From: a virus
Reading direction: 5' to 3' (one strand)
Virus record (IMG/VR): IMGVR_UViG_3300027759_000067
Location: 1-64,000 of that record
DNA length: 64,000 bases
Part shown: one piece after another, positions 9,367 through 18,234 of the stretch
Numbering within the stretch: the stretch's first letter is position 1
Layout: each line of letters begins with the position of its first letter
Position numbers and translations under genes: made by a program
Notes under the pieces: model-generated
Told to the model about the DNA's origin: nothing
The model's database searches: none
What the model saw: the letters and a program-made list of their open reading frames with translations, nothing else

Positions 9367-10712
9367 AATGCTGCACTATAAACGCCCTCGTAACTCTTGC
9401 TCCATGATCCGCTTTCCCATTTGTATTGTGTGTTTGTATATGAATTAGTTATATATACAACAGTCTTATAGACTGCAGAACTGAATACTATATTCCAGTT
9501 AGTACCATTCCATTCAATTATATCATTGGCAAATGCTTGAAAATCACTACCGTCTGAATTTTGCCATGCAACTGGCCCTTGGTATCCTGGTTTTCCAAAT
9601 TGTGTATTATTATTAATATCTTCTAATATCAAATATCGTGTACCTGATGCAACTGTACCTGGATTATATGTCTCGGGGTTTATAACAGCATCAACAGTTC
9701 CTCTACCTGCAATAGTTGTATTGCTAGGAACGGTATCTATATTGATATTCAATCTCATGGCAAAATCATCACTAGGATCTAAGCTCATATAAGCAATAAC
9801 TTCGTTGCCATCGGATTGTGCAAATCTTAATTCACTTAATCCTGCCCTAAATTTTCCAGGATATAAATCTAATATTTTTAACCAAGACGCTGTATTCTTA
9901 GGAGATGTGATGTCTATGTTTTCTCCCATTCCGTTTGCATTTATAAGTCTTGCAGTATTGTTTAAAACTAATAAATCAAAATTACCTGGTGTTATGATCA
10001 CTGACGAATCTGGAGAAATATTTGAAAATACTTCTGCGGCCTGTGCTTGATCATATACAGATGCAATTGTTCCCTGTGCATTACTGGCAAATATATTAGA
10101 TATAATTTTAGTAATAACACCTAACTTCTTCACTTTAGCTGGAGGAGTTATCCATATTGGTGTATCAAATGTCATAGTCATTATATCAATATCTTCAGTA
10201 ACACCCTGTGGTATTTGTCTACTAGTAAAATTTACATCATCTAATCTAATGGTACTCAAGCTGGTCCAATCTAGATAATTGTCTGTAGTTTGTATTTCAA
10301 AACTTGGAGTAAAGAAAACTGCAATCTGTTCAAATATCTGTAATTTTTGATCTGTACTAGTGGCCCATATATCTGCATTTAATGTTAACTTGTAAGGACT
10401 TGGCATAATACGCTCTATGGTAAAATTGCTACCTTTAGTATCTAAATATTGATTAGTATTTTCATCAATGGCTCGTTCAATAACATTAATCTTACTAATG
10501 TATGTAGGGTCTTGTAAGCGCTCTCTATCAAATTCTAACTCTTTAATATAACAAGAAATAAAAGGAGCACTTGGAATTGCATTCTCGCTGTTTTTTCTCA
10601 ATATTTGACCAACTTGTCTGGTCATATCGCCATAGCGAACAGGGACTTGCACTAGATTGCCTTTGGCATCCTTGTAGGCAAAATTGCTGAATATCTGAAT
10701 AAATTGTGTCAA
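9348..10712 (-). CDS. gp15: gp15-like tail sheath stabilisation/completion protein with uncertain start
   Basis: A protein of 454 residues from the TTG at 10712. It has the gp15 pattern: VPVRYGDMTRQ, MPSPYKLTLNADIWATS, EQIAVFFTPSFEIQTTDN and MTFDTPIWITPPAKVKKLGV. gp15 caps the tail tube and sheath and joins the tail to the neck. It is longer than T4 gp15 (272 residues) through a C-terminal extension from about residue 205. Oddly, the frame upstream of the TTG, about 10713-10765, encodes SDYFYDGQIRRY, which matches the conserved gp15 N-terminus. It has no ATG or GTG before the in-frame TAA near 10785. The real start must therefore be unusual, or lies upstream and was displaced by the GIY-YIG gene. 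Confidence 0.75.
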   Translation of the reverse strand: MTQFIQIFSNFAYKDAKGNLVQVPVRYGDMTRQVGQILRKNSENAIPSAPFISCYIKELEFDRERLQDPTYISKINVIERAIDENTNQYLDTKGSNFTIERIMPSPYKLTLNADIWATSTDQKLQIFEQIAVFFTPSFEIQTTDNYLDWTSLSTIRLDDVNFTSRQIPQGVTEDIDIMTMTFDTPIWITPPAKVKKLGVITKIISNIFASNAQGTIASVYDQAQAAEVFSNISPDSSVIITPGNFDLLVLNNTARLINANGMGENIDITSPKNTASWLKILDLYPGKFRAGLSELRFAQSDGNEVIAYMSLDPSDDFAMRLNINIDTVPSNTTIAGRGTVDAVINPETYNPGTVASGTRYLILEDINNNTQFGKPGYQGPVAWQNSDGSDFQAFANDIIEWNGTNWNIVFSSAVYKTVVYITNSYTNTQYKWESGSWSKSYEGVYSAALWRLVL

Positions 10713-10764
10713 ATATCTACGTATTTGACCGTCATAGAAGTAGTCCGATTTAGTACAGTCGGTG

Positions 10765-11331
10765 TTAAACCGCTGCCTCCGTGTTTAATTTTTTTCGAAG
10801 GGCAGTTGCTGCCATTGATTTTCTTCTGGCTTCTGCTACCTCGGGACCATAAATCTCTTCCCAAGTTTTACCCTTCATCTTACCCTTTAAAGTGCTAGTT
10901 CCTCCCTTGTTTGGATGTACTTTGCCCTTCATTGGTCCTCCATCTTTCCTGGTCCACCCTTGATCTGTACCCTTAATTTTTCTAAGAACCCTTGCTGCCT
11001 TTTGTGCTTCACTCATTCTCTTAATACTTTCAGGATGGTGTGTTTTATTTCCGCCGCCATTTCTAATATTAAATCCATTTGTGATACTATTAAATTTGGC
11101 AATATAGATTTCTTCTAAATTATTTAATTCTTCCAGAGTAGATGCATTAGCAATTATATCAAAAGTAAAAGCATCAACTCCGTATTTTTTCAAAGCATTA
11201 TGAAAATGATATGTTTTTGGTGTATGCCTACTATCACAAATATGCTCTAGTCTACGGTGATTAGGATCTTGTATAGTCTGCCCTATATAACATCTACCTG
11301 TTTCTATATGAGTAAATTTGTAAATAACCAT
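10765..11331 (-). CDS. GIY-YIG homing endonuclease (free-standing)
   Basis: A 188-residue protein. The GIY-YIG domain covers residues about 1-90: MVIYKFTHIETGRCYIGQT with the two paired motifs, RRLEHICDS, and LEEIYIAKFNS with the catalytic Glu, then NGFNIRNGGG. The C-terminal half is basic with NUMOD-like repeats (PMKGKVHPNKG, KGKMKGKTWEEIYG), probably DNA-binding. It begins 1 nt after the gp14 stop and ends about 50 bp before the usable gp15 start. Such genes spread by cutting phage genomes that lack them. Its arrival probably altered the 5' end of gp15. Confidence 0.85.
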   Translation of the reverse strand: MVIYKFTHIETGRCYIGQTIQDPNHRRLEHICDSRHTPKTYHFHNALKKYGVDAFTFDIIANASTLEELNNLEEIYIAKFNSITNGFNIRNGGGNKTHHPESIKRMSEAQKAARVLRKIKGTDQGWTRKDGGPMKGKVHPNKGGTSTLKGKMKGKTWEEIYGPEVAEARRKSMAATALRKKLNTEAAV

Positions 11332-11332
11332 G

Positions 11333-12532
11333 TTATAAATCTGCCCTTGGTTTTAATACTTGACTTAATGCTTGACGCTCCGTTACAACTTCTCCTGCAA
11401 TGGTAGCAGTATTGATATTGTTTATAAAACTTGCTTTGAGTTTTCTTCTTACCAGCAATGGGTTGTCAGTCTGCGTTTCGCCTAACATACTTGTTGTCAT
11501 TCTTACATCATCCTCGTATTTGAGCCAATGTATTCCATCAAATCTAAATAATCTGTTAGGCAAGTAATCTGTTCTTAAGAAAAAATCCCCCAAACCAGGA
11601 GTTACTGGAAACGAAATCCCAAATCCATAAGGAATACCATTAGGCGGAACACCGTTGCCTGTTAGATACCCAATATAATAATTTTTTCCAGGAGTATTCA
11701 ATACAGCAGATGAATCTAAGTATGATGATGTTGCTGTAACATCTGTGTTATCAATTGTAGTATCGGCTACGGATACCAATCCTGTCCCTGTATTACTAAC
11801 TGGCACAACATAAAATTGATCAGTTTTATAACCACTTTTTTCAACATCTGCTTGTGCTTGTTGAATAATCTGATTATTAATTTCTATATTTTTCTTATAT
11901 GATGATAATAAATCACGTAATGTACTACCATCTTCTGCTCCGCTATCTGCATCAAGTATTTCTTTAAATTCTTGACTATCTACTAGTGGTGAACATTTTG
12001 CTCTAACTAAATGTGGATACCAGGTCTGACTATAACCAGAAGCAGGCCGAGTAACTTCAGATACTACGTAGAATCTTCTCAATGCTACAAGGCTATCATC
12101 TAATGCATATTCATCTTTCTGATGTGGTAGTTCAATAACATCACCTGCCATAATTTTTCTACCTAACGCATCAAAACTGCTACGTAAGTGAAAGTTAATC
12201 ATAATATTGTCATTTTGCAAAAATAAACCAAATTGACTTAGATTAAAGTCCAAGTCTGCCATGGTATATATTCCTCGAATAACGTAAATATCTGGGTCAT
12301 AATGACGGTCTCTATTCTCCATGAATAGCAAATCTTGTATACCTAACTCATTGATTGGATTTAAATTATTAGGTTGTGTAGGAGTACTGTTTCCTTCTTC
12401 GGGATTAACAGGACCAAGATATTTGTGTACATATACATCTGTACCTCCAATCTGAAACTGCTCGTTTATAGCACGATCAAGGAATCTGAAGTCACTGCCT
12501 TTTTCCGGTTTGTATAATGATAGTCTTGGCAT
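11333..12532 (-). CDS. gp14: gp14-like neck protein
   Basis: A 399-residue protein resembling gp14 neck proteins of aquatic T4-like phages: KGSDFRFLDRAI, FQIGGTDVYVHKYLGP, IQDLLFMENRDRHYD, LSQFGLFLQNDNIMINFH and DSQEFKEILDAD. gp14 with gp13 forms the neck that seals the filled head and receives the tail. It is transcribed away from gp13 from a shared intergenic region with back-to-back late boxes. The minus-strand TAAATA (12545-12540) ends 8 nt before the ATG. The start MPRLSLYKPEKG is the only plausible one. Confidence 0.7.
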   Translation of the reverse strand: MPRLSLYKPEKGSDFRFLDRAINEQFQIGGTDVYVHKYLGPVNPEEGNSTPTQPNNLNPINELGIQDLLFMENRDRHYDPDIYVIRGIYTMADLDFNLSQFGLFLQNDNIMINFHLRSSFDALGRKIMAGDVIELPHQKDEYALDDSLVALRRFYVVSEVTRPASGYSQTWYPHLVRAKCSPLVDSQEFKEILDADSGAEDGSTLRDLLSSYKKNIEINNQIIQQAQADVEKSGYKTDQFYVVPVSNTGTGLVSVADTTIDNTDVTATSSYLDSSAVLNTPGKNYYIGYLTGNGVPPNGIPYGFGISFPVTPGLGDFFLRTDYLPNRLFRFDGIHWLKYEDDVRMTTSMLGETQTDNPLLVRRKLKASFINNINTATIAGEVVTERQALSQVLKPRADL

Positions 12533-12539
12533 AGTATTC

Positions 12540-12555
12540 TATTTATCGCTAAATA
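12540..12555. promoter_or_regulatory. Divergent late promoter pair
   Basis: The minus strand has GATAAATA (core at plus 12545-12540) serving gp14. The plus strand has CTAAATA at 12549-12555 serving gp13, whose ATG at 12561 lies exactly 6 nt after the box. The two boxes are only 3 bp apart. Confidence 0.65.
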
Positions 12556-12560
12556 TTAGT

Positions 12561-13319
12561 ATGACTGAGAACGAAAACGAACGCCAGAAAATAGTAGAAT
12601 ATGTAAAAGCCATGTTGGGCAGCGGCATGATTGATGTAGAGTTAGATCCTGTACATTACAATACCGCTATTGATAGAGCATTATCTAAATTCCGCCAACG
12701 CAGCAGTAATGCTGTAGAGGAAAGTTTTGGATTTTTAACCCTGCAATTGGATCAAAACGAATACATAATGCCACAGGAAGTTACTAATGTTAGACAAATT
12801 TTCCGTCGTAGTATTGGTAGTAGAACAGGTGGCGGGCAAGGTGGTACACTTTATGAACCATTTAACCTAGCGTATTCTAACACTTATTTGCTAACAAGTA
12901 CAAATATGGGTGGATTAGCCACTTACTATGCGTTTGCTAGTTATCAAAAGTTGGTGGGTAAAATGTTTGGTGGTGAGATTAACTTCACATACAATAAAAC
13001 TACCAAAAAACTCACAGTTATGCAACGTCCTAGAGCCGAAGAAGAAGTTATGTTATGGTTATATAACTATCGCCCAGACTTTAACTTAATACAAGATCAG
13101 TTTGCAGGACAATGGCTTAAAGATTACAGCCTTGCAACCTGTAAAATTATGCTCGGTGAAGCACGTGAAAAGTTTGGTACGATTGCCAGCCCACAGGGTA
13201 GTACAACATTAAATGGCGCGGCTCTCAAATCTGAGGGCAAAGCTGAGATTGAAACGTTAGAACTCGATCTAATCAACTACAAAGACGGCGGTACTCCGCT
13301 TACTTTTGTAATTGGCTAA
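12561..13319 (+). CDS. gp13: gp13-like neck protein
   Basis: A 252-residue protein. The N-terminal MLGSGMIDVELDPVHYNTAIDRAL and the C-terminal WLKDYSLATCKIMLGEAREKFG, LNGAALKSEGKAEIETLE match the pattern of T4 gp13 (309 residues there). gp13 binds the portal side of the head and, with gp14, forms the neck. The frame is open from 12510, but the ATG at 12561 (MTENENERQ) is preferred. It sits 6 nt after the late box, where several other late genes of this phage start. Confidence 0.75.
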   Translation: MTENENERQKIVEYVKAMLGSGMIDVELDPVHYNTAIDRALSKFRQRSSNAVEESFGFLTLQLDQNEYIMPQEVTNVRQIFRRSIGSRTGGGQGGTLYEPFNLAYSNTYLLTSTNMGGLATYYAFASYQKLVGKMFGGEINFTYNKTTKKLTVMQRPRAEEEVMLWLYNYRPDFNLIQDQFAGQWLKDYSLATCKIMLGEAREKFGTIASPQGSTTLNGAALKSEGKAEIETLELDLINYKDGGTPLTFVIG

Positions 13320-13326
13320 CAAACTC

Positions 13327-13355
13327 TTGACATATTAACACAAACGTAGTAAATT
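13327..13355 (+). promoter_or_regulatory. Possible sigma70 promoter for gp1
   Basis: TTGACA at 13327-13332, a 17-bp spacer, then TAAATT (four of six matches to TATAAT). AAAGGA lies just before the gp1 ATG. The weak -10 box makes this uncertain. Confidence 0.4.
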
Positions 13356-13376
13356 ATAGTATCACTAAAGGATGCT

Positions 13377-14012
13377 ATGATTATCGGTTTTGTAGGCTTA
13401 ATTGGGTCTGGTAAAGACACCGCTGCTGATTATTTGGTAAATTTTCACGAGTTTCGCAGAGAAAGTTTTGCTGGTACATTAAAAGACGCGGTCAGTATGG
13501 TGTTTGGTTGGGATCGCACCTTACTCGAAGGTCGTACAAAACAAGCCCGTGAATGGCGAGAGCAACGTGATAACTGGTGGAGCAACCGGTTAGGTATGGA
13601 AATTACTCCACGTTGGATTCTACAATGGTGGGGCACAGAAGTTTGTCGTCGTGGATTCCATGATGATATATGGATTGCTAGTTTAGAGAAAAAACTATAT
13701 GACAGCAAAGACGATATTGTTATCAGTGATTGTAGATTTCCTAATGAAATTAAATCAATTAAAGACGCTGGCGGCATTGTTGTAAGAGTTGTACGTGGAC
13801 TAGAGCCCGAGTGGTATGATACAGCCATACAAGCTAATCAAGGTAGTGATCCACACCGCGCCTTATTAGCAGAGCAAGGCATACATCCTAGCGAAACTTC
13901 CTGGATCGGCACTAAGTTTGATGCTGTATTAGATAACAATAAAACTATAGATGATTTGTTTAGTCAGATTAAAAATCTGGTTTCAGATCTCCCTGCCGCC
14001 AAGGCAGTTTGA
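13377..14012 (+). CDS. gp1: Deoxynucleoside monophosphate kinase (gp1)
   Basis: A 211-residue kinase with the P-loop GLIGSGKDTAADYL at residues 6-19, then DRTLLEGRTKQAREWRE, LQWWGTEVCRRGFHDDIWI and the acidic VISDCRFPNEI. These are features of T4-type gp1, which phosphorylates dNMPs to dNDPs and so feeds phage DNA synthesis. The 3' end overlaps the convergent zinc-ribbon gene by 44 bp. It stands alone among late virion genes and may have its own host-type promoter. Confidence 0.85.
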   Translation: MIIGFVGLIGSGKDTAADYLVNFHEFRRESFAGTLKDAVSMVFGWDRTLLEGRTKQAREWREQRDNWWSNRLGMEITPRWILQWWGTEVCRRGFHDDIWIASLEKKLYDSKDDIVISDCRFPNEIKSIKDAGGIVVRVVRGLEPEWYDTAIQANQGSDPHRALLAEQGIHPSETSWIGTKFDAVLDNNKTIDDLFSQIKNLVSDLPAAKAV

Positions 14013-14304
14013 GTTTATATAATATGCGCTGGCAGTTAGCGCATACTGTCTTTAAATTGGTGTATCTACAATTTGTTAAATTTCCATCAATGTAGAACAC
14101 GTTAAACTGTTCAGGATATTTAGACGTAAAGCCGCATTTATCGCAGGCAGCTTTTTTACTATATCCAGCTTTGGCCCATAGCGGCACACCGTCCTTGCGT
14201 TGACTTGCACAGTGGTCACACTTTGACCTATAGAATGGTCTACCTTCCTTGTAATAATTTATAGCAACAGGTCGTTGCCCACATTCATTGCATAGATCAC
14301 GCAT
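13969..14304 (-). CDS. Small four-CXXC zinc-ribbon protein, HNH-like
   Basis: A 111-residue protein with four CXXC pairs: CNECG near residue 5, CDHCA near 29, CDKCG near 54 and CANCQ near 88. There are also NYYKEGRPFYRSKC and LKTVC. Such double zinc ribbons occur in HNH-type nuclease relatives. The HNH histidines are not evident, so a nuclease role is unproven and a DNA- or RNA-binding role is equally possible. The gene faces gp1 and overlaps its end by 44 bp. A minus-strand late box lies about 30 nt upstream. Confidence 0.55.
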   Translation of the reverse strand: MRDLCNECGQRPVAINYYKEGRPFYRSKCDHCASQRKDGVPLWAKAGYSKKAACDKCGFTSKYPEQFNVFYIDGNLTNCRYTNLKTVCANCQRILYKLKLPWRQGDLKPDF

Positions 14305-14334
14305 ATTGCGCCCTTTTTGTTGCCCTTTCCTAAG

Positions 14335-14340
14335 TATTTA
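14335..14340 (-). promoter_or_regulatory. Late promoter box (minus strand)
   Basis: TTAAATA reads leftward upstream of the zinc-ribbon gene. The transcript would have a leader of about 25 nt containing AAAGGG. Confidence 0.45.
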
Positions 14341-14365
14341 ACCCTGTGTTTTTTCATATACTAGG

Positions 14366-14371
14366 TAAATA
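14366..14371 (+). promoter_or_regulatory. Late promoter box of the sheath gene
   Basis: GGTAAATA lies 32 nt upstream of the gp18 ATG. The implied leader contains a clear ribosome binding site (TTAGGAG at 14387-14393), unlike the leaderless late genes. Confidence 0.6.
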
Positions 14372-14402
14372 ATTCAAGTAATCCAATTAGGAGATATTAC
14401 AT

Positions 14403-17400
14403 ATGGCAACATTGAATTCACCAGGCGTAAGCGTAACAGTAATCGACGAAAGTTTTTATAACCCAGCGTCACCGGGAACTGTTCCTCTAATATTTGTAGC
14501 GTCTGCACAAGATAAAACAAACGCAAGCGGTACCGTAGCAGCAGGTACTACAGCAGCTAATGCTGGTAAACTATGGTTAATGACCAGTCAACGCGATCTT
14601 GCTGATACATTTGGCGTACCACAATTTTACACTGACGCTAGTCAAAATCCTTTGCACGGAGACGAATTAAACGAATACGGATTGCAGGCCGCTTATAGTG
14701 TGTTAGGCATCAGTAGTCGTGCTTATGTCGTAAGAGCAGATATTAATACATCTAATTTAATCCCGTCGTCTAGTGTTCCAACAGGAAAACCAAATGGTGG
14801 ACAACATTGGATTGACACCGATGCTAGTATGTTTGGTATTAAAGAGTGGAACAATGTTACACTATCATTTACTGATATAACTCCGATTGTGCTTGATGAT
14901 AATACCGACAGCGGATCTTTTAAGAATGGTATTTGGTCTCAAGGGCCCGATCCTACTGTTGGACAAGTTAATAGCTATTGCATAATAATTACCAAAGATA
15001 ATCAAATTCAGTTATGGTTTAAAACAACTGGTATACTTTGGGAGACTGTAATAAGTGGTACAAATAACAAGTTAACAGTAATTAGTCCACATTATCAAGT
15101 ACCTAATTGGACTAGTGGAACTCCAAACAAGAGTGTTTGGGTTGTAACAACTAAAGAAAATAACGGTGCTAATTGGAGTGTAAAACGTTTTAATAGTTCT
15201 TCACAGGGTTGGGATACGCTATCTGCTCCAATTTATCCAAGTCTTCCAGCAGCGATTAAGACACTAGATCCAGTTGGTGGAAAAAATATACCAGTAGGAA
15301 CATTGGCGTTTGAGAGTAATTGGAATAAAAATATAGGCGAAACTGCAAGTTTTAAACTATGGAGACGTGCTGTTACTGGACCATTATCAATCACCAATGA
15401 TGGAACTCCGTACAAAACAAATCTATGGTATGATCGTGCTACTAATTCTCCAGGTGATAATTACCTTAGTACTGCATCTTTTACTATTAGATATACCAAG
15501 GCTAACTCAACAACCTGGAATACATCTACCACATATTATTCTGCGGGAAATATTAGTACTATAATTATAAGACCATCAGCTTATGGTTATAACTCTTCAA
15601 CAAGTATTGCATCATTAATTGCACCAGCAATAACAGCAGCAGGAATACCTGAGATTACAGCCTCATATAATGTGTCCACTGACCAAGTAACAATTACTCA
15701 TTTATTAGGCGGTGATTTTGAACTAACAGATACTTCTCTAAATACTGTATACAATGGAACTGGAAACTATCCTATTACATATTCTGGATTTAGTTCAACT
15801 ACTGATAACGTAATTGATGAGCCTTCTACTGATAGTAATGGTCTAAATACAGTTTTAGCATCAGGTTGGGCACCTTTATCTTTTAAAGCTACTGCCGGAA
15901 CACCTTATACTATTCCAGCAGACGGAACACTATGGTATGATTCTGTACACGACGAAGTAGATATTCTATACCATAATGGTACAACGTGGATTGGATATCG
16001 TAATGCATTTCCAACTACTGATGCTAATGGACCGATCGTGTCAGCTACTGAACCACTTACTCAATCAAATGGTACTACTTCATTGAAGACTGGTGACATT
16101 TGGATTTCTACAGCAAACTTAGAAACATATGGCAAAGACATTTATGTTTATAGCACCACTGCTGGATGGGTAGCACAAGATGTTACTGATCAATCAACAA
16201 GCAACGGTTGGTTATTTGCTGATGTACGTTGGGCCACCACAGGAACATCATTAACTTCTAGCGACATATATGCGTTGATTAGAAGTAATTACTTGGATCC
16301 AGATGCACCAGATCCTGCTATCTATCCAAGAGGAATGCGTCTATGGAATACTCGCCGCAGTGGATTTAATGTTAAGAAATACGTTTCTGGACATATTAAT
16401 ATCCATGCAAATAGTGGATTAAATCCTCGCTATCCATATGGAGCAGGAGAATTAATGGATGCCACCGGAAACGAATACGCAGCAGATCGTTGGGTAAGTC
16501 AACATAATGTTGCAGCCGACGGATCTGGTGTATTTGGACGTCATGCACAAAGAGCACAAATAGTACAAGCATTTAAATCAAGTATAGATACAAATGCAAT
16601 TATTAGAGATACAGATACTGTTAATTTTAATTTAATGGCCACTCCTGGATATTCAGAAGCTATACAAAATATGGTTGCACTTAATGTTGATCGTGGTCAA
16701 ACTGCATTTATCGTCGGTGATACACCGTTCCGTTTACAGCCAACTGGAACAGAGATAAGCAACTGGGGATTAAATACTGCCCAAGCAGTTGACAATGGAG
16801 ATGATGCAGCAGTTACATACGACGAATACCTAGCATTGTACTATCCAAGCGGTTATACAAATGACAATACAGGAAATTATATTGTTGTTCCACCTAGCCA
16901 CATGATGCTACGTACAATCATTAACAGTGATGCTAAGAGCTTCCAATGGTTTGCACCAGCAGGTACACGCCGAGGTGGAGTTGATAATGCTACATCAGTT
17001 GGTTATATCACTGGAGAAGGCGAATTCAAGTCTACTCCACTTTCACAAGGAATACGCGATGTAATGCAAAGTCCTAGCACTAAGGTTGCGATTAATCCAA
17101 TTGCAACATTGGCTGGAGTAGGAATTGTAGCCTACGGTCAACGTACTCGTGCAAAGAATGCAAGTTCATTAGATAGAATTAATGTTGTACGTTTAGTTTG
17201 CTATCTACGTAGACAATTAGATGTTCTTTCAAGACCATTCTTGTTTGAACCTAACGATGCACAGACACGTCGCGAAATTAAAGCAGCAGCAGAAAGTCTA
17301 ATGCTAGAGTTGGTAGGCCAACGTGCATTGTATGACTACGTTGTGGTCTGCGATGAAACTAACAATACCGCTGCGAGAATTGATCGCAATGAGTTATATA

Positions 17401-17492
17401 TGGATATCGCTATTGAGCCTGTTAAAGCAGTTGAGTTTATTTACATTCCTCTAAGACTGAAAAATACTGGTGACATCAAAGCTGGTCTATAA
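14403..17492 (+). CDS. gp18: gp18 contractile tail sheath protein
   Basis: A 1029-residue sheath protein. The N-terminal SPGVSVTVIDESFYNPASPGTVPLIFVASAQDKTN and the C-terminal block are sheath hallmarks: APAGTRRGGVDNATSVGYITGEGE, NPIATLAGVGIVAYGQRTR, VVRLVCYLRRQLDVLSRPFLFEPNDAQTRREI. It is much longer than T4 gp18 (659 residues). The extra length lies in the middle (about residues 130-650), with several small beta modules of the GKPNGGQHWIDTD and DGTLWYDSVHDEVDILYHNGTTW kind, probably displayed on the tail surface. The sheath contracts to drive the tube into the host. It has a strong ribosome site and a late box, as expected for an abundant protein. Confidence 0.93.
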   Translation: MATLNSPGVSVTVIDESFYNPASPGTVPLIFVASAQDKTNASGTVAAGTTAANAGKLWLMTSQRDLADTFGVPQFYTDASQNPLHGDELNEYGLQAAYSVLGISSRAYVVRADINTSNLIPSSSVPTGKPNGGQHWIDTDASMFGIKEWNNVTLSFTDITPIVLDDNTDSGSFKNGIWSQGPDPTVGQVNSYCIIITKDNQIQLWFKTTGILWETVISGTNNKLTVISPHYQVPNWTSGTPNKSVWVVTTKENNGANWSVKRFNSSSQGWDTLSAPIYPSLPAAIKTLDPVGGKNIPVGTLAFESNWNKNIGETASFKLWRRAVTGPLSITNDGTPYKTNLWYDRATNSPGDNYLSTASFTIRYTKANSTTWNTSTTYYSAGNISTIIIRPSAYGYNSSTSIASLIAPAITAAGIPEITASYNVSTDQVTITHLLGGDFELTDTSLNTVYNGTGNYPITYSGFSSTTDNVIDEPSTDSNGLNTVLASGWAPLSFKATAGTPYTIPADGTLWYDSVHDEVDILYHNGTTWIGYRNAFPTTDANGPIVSATEPLTQSNGTTSLKTGDIWISTANLETYGKDIYVYSTTAGWVAQDVTDQSTSNGWLFADVRWATTGTSLTSSDIYALIRSNYLDPDAPDPAIYPRGMRLWNTRRSGFNVKKYVSGHINIHANSGLNPRYPYGAGELMDATGNEYAADRWVSQHNVAADGSGVFGRHAQRAQIVQAFKSSIDTNAIIRDTDTVNFNLMATPGYSEAIQNMVALNVDRGQTAFIVGDTPFRLQPTGTEISNWGLNTAQAVDNGDDAAVTYDEYLALYYPSGYTNDNTGNYIVVPPSHMMLRTIINSDAKSFQWFAPAGTRRGGVDNATSVGYITGEGEFKSTPLSQGIRDVMQSPSTKVAINPIATLAGVGIVAYGQRTRAKNASSLDRINVVRLVCYLRRQLDVLSRPFLFEPNDAQTRREIKAAAESLMLELVGQRALYDYVVVCDETNNTAARIDRNELYMDIAIEPVKAVEFIYIPLRLKNTGDIKAGL

Positions 17493-17496
17493 TCGG

Positions 17497-17502
17497 TAAA
17501 TA
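17497..17502 (+). promoter_or_regulatory. Late promoter box of the tube gene
   Basis: GGTAAATA lies 23 nt before the gp19 ATG. The leader includes TAAGGAG, a strong ribosome site. Confidence 0.6.
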
Positions 17503-17524
17503 ACATAGAATAAGGAGCATTTAT

Positions 17525-18172
17525 ATGCCAATTGCAAGTTTAAATAGATTTACAGTACCGTTACCGGCTGGTGCAGGCGCAACAACCCAGGGACTGTTAA
17601 TGCCAAAACTATCGTATCGCTTTCGCGTTACGTTAGATCAATTTGGTGTAGGCGGTAAACAAAGCACCGAATTAACTAAACAAGTTATGACTGTAAGCCG
17701 TCCGGATATTACATTTGATGATATGACATTAGATGTTTACAACAGTAGAATTAAATTGTTCGGCAAGCATAAGATCGGCGATGTTAAATTTAAAGTCAGA
17801 GATGATGCCAGCGGTGTTGTTTCTAAGAAAGTTGGCGAACAGATGCAGAAACAGTTTGACTTCTTTGAACAAAGCGGTGCAGCAAGTGCTGTTGATTACA
17901 AATTTAGAATGCGTGTTGAAATTTTAGACGGTGGTAATGGAGCATATGAACCAGTAACACTTGAAAGCTTTGAGTACTTAGGTTGCTATATCAAACAAAT
18001 TACCTATGCAGGTGGAGATTATACTAAGAACGATCCACTAGATATTGATATGACTATATCCGTTGATAATGTAATTCAACTTGAAGCACCAGGCGGAGCC
18101 GCAAGCGGAATTGGACTAGACGTTGGTAGAGTTGTTCGTGAGAATAAGAACCAAGGGCTAGCTACTGGTTAA
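17525..18172 (+). CDS. gp19: gp19 tail tube protein
   Basis: A 215-residue tube protein: LSYRFRVTLDQFG near residue 29, VMTVSRPDITFDDMTLDVYNSRIKLFGKHKIGDVKFKVRDDASG near 54-97, and a C-terminal strand pattern IDMTISVDNVIQLEAPG. It is somewhat longer than T4 gp19 (163 residues). The protein stacks as hexameric rings to form the inner tube through which DNA passes. It lies directly after the sheath gene, as in T4, and is followed by a terminator. Confidence 0.9.
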   Translation: MPIASLNRFTVPLPAGAGATTQGLLMPKLSYRFRVTLDQFGVGGKQSTELTKQVMTVSRPDITFDDMTLDVYNSRIKLFGKHKIGDVKFKVRDDASGVVSKKVGEQMQKQFDFFEQSGAASAVDYKFRMRVEILDGGNGAYEPVTLESFEYLGCYIKQITYAGGDYTKNDPLDIDMTISVDNVIQLEAPGGAASGIGLDVGRVVRENKNQGLATG

Positions 18173-18193
18173 TAACTATTAACTATAAAGTTG

Positions 18194-18219
18194 AACCTGG
18201 ATTTATCCAGGTTTTTCTT
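18194..18219 (+). terminator. Rho-independent terminator after gp19
   Basis: An 8-bp perfect stem, AACCTGGA (18194-18201) with TCCAGGTT (18206-18213), a TTTA loop, and a T-rich tail (TTTCTTT). Confidence 0.9.
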
Positions 18220-18223
18220 TGAC

Positions 18224-18229
18224 TAAATA
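18224..18229 (+). promoter_or_regulatory. Late promoter box, zero-leader spacing
   Basis: CTAAATA directly follows the gp19 terminator. The ATG at 18235 is exactly 6 nt after the box. Confidence 0.65.
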
Positions 18230-18234
18230 TTAAT

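Noticed and set aside
10760-10775. Programmed +1 frameshift at GTT-TAA-C joining the GIY-YIG gene to gp15
   Set aside because: Formally possible, but no stimulatory structure or upstream ribosome-like element is clear; kept only as an alternative to a rare start codon.
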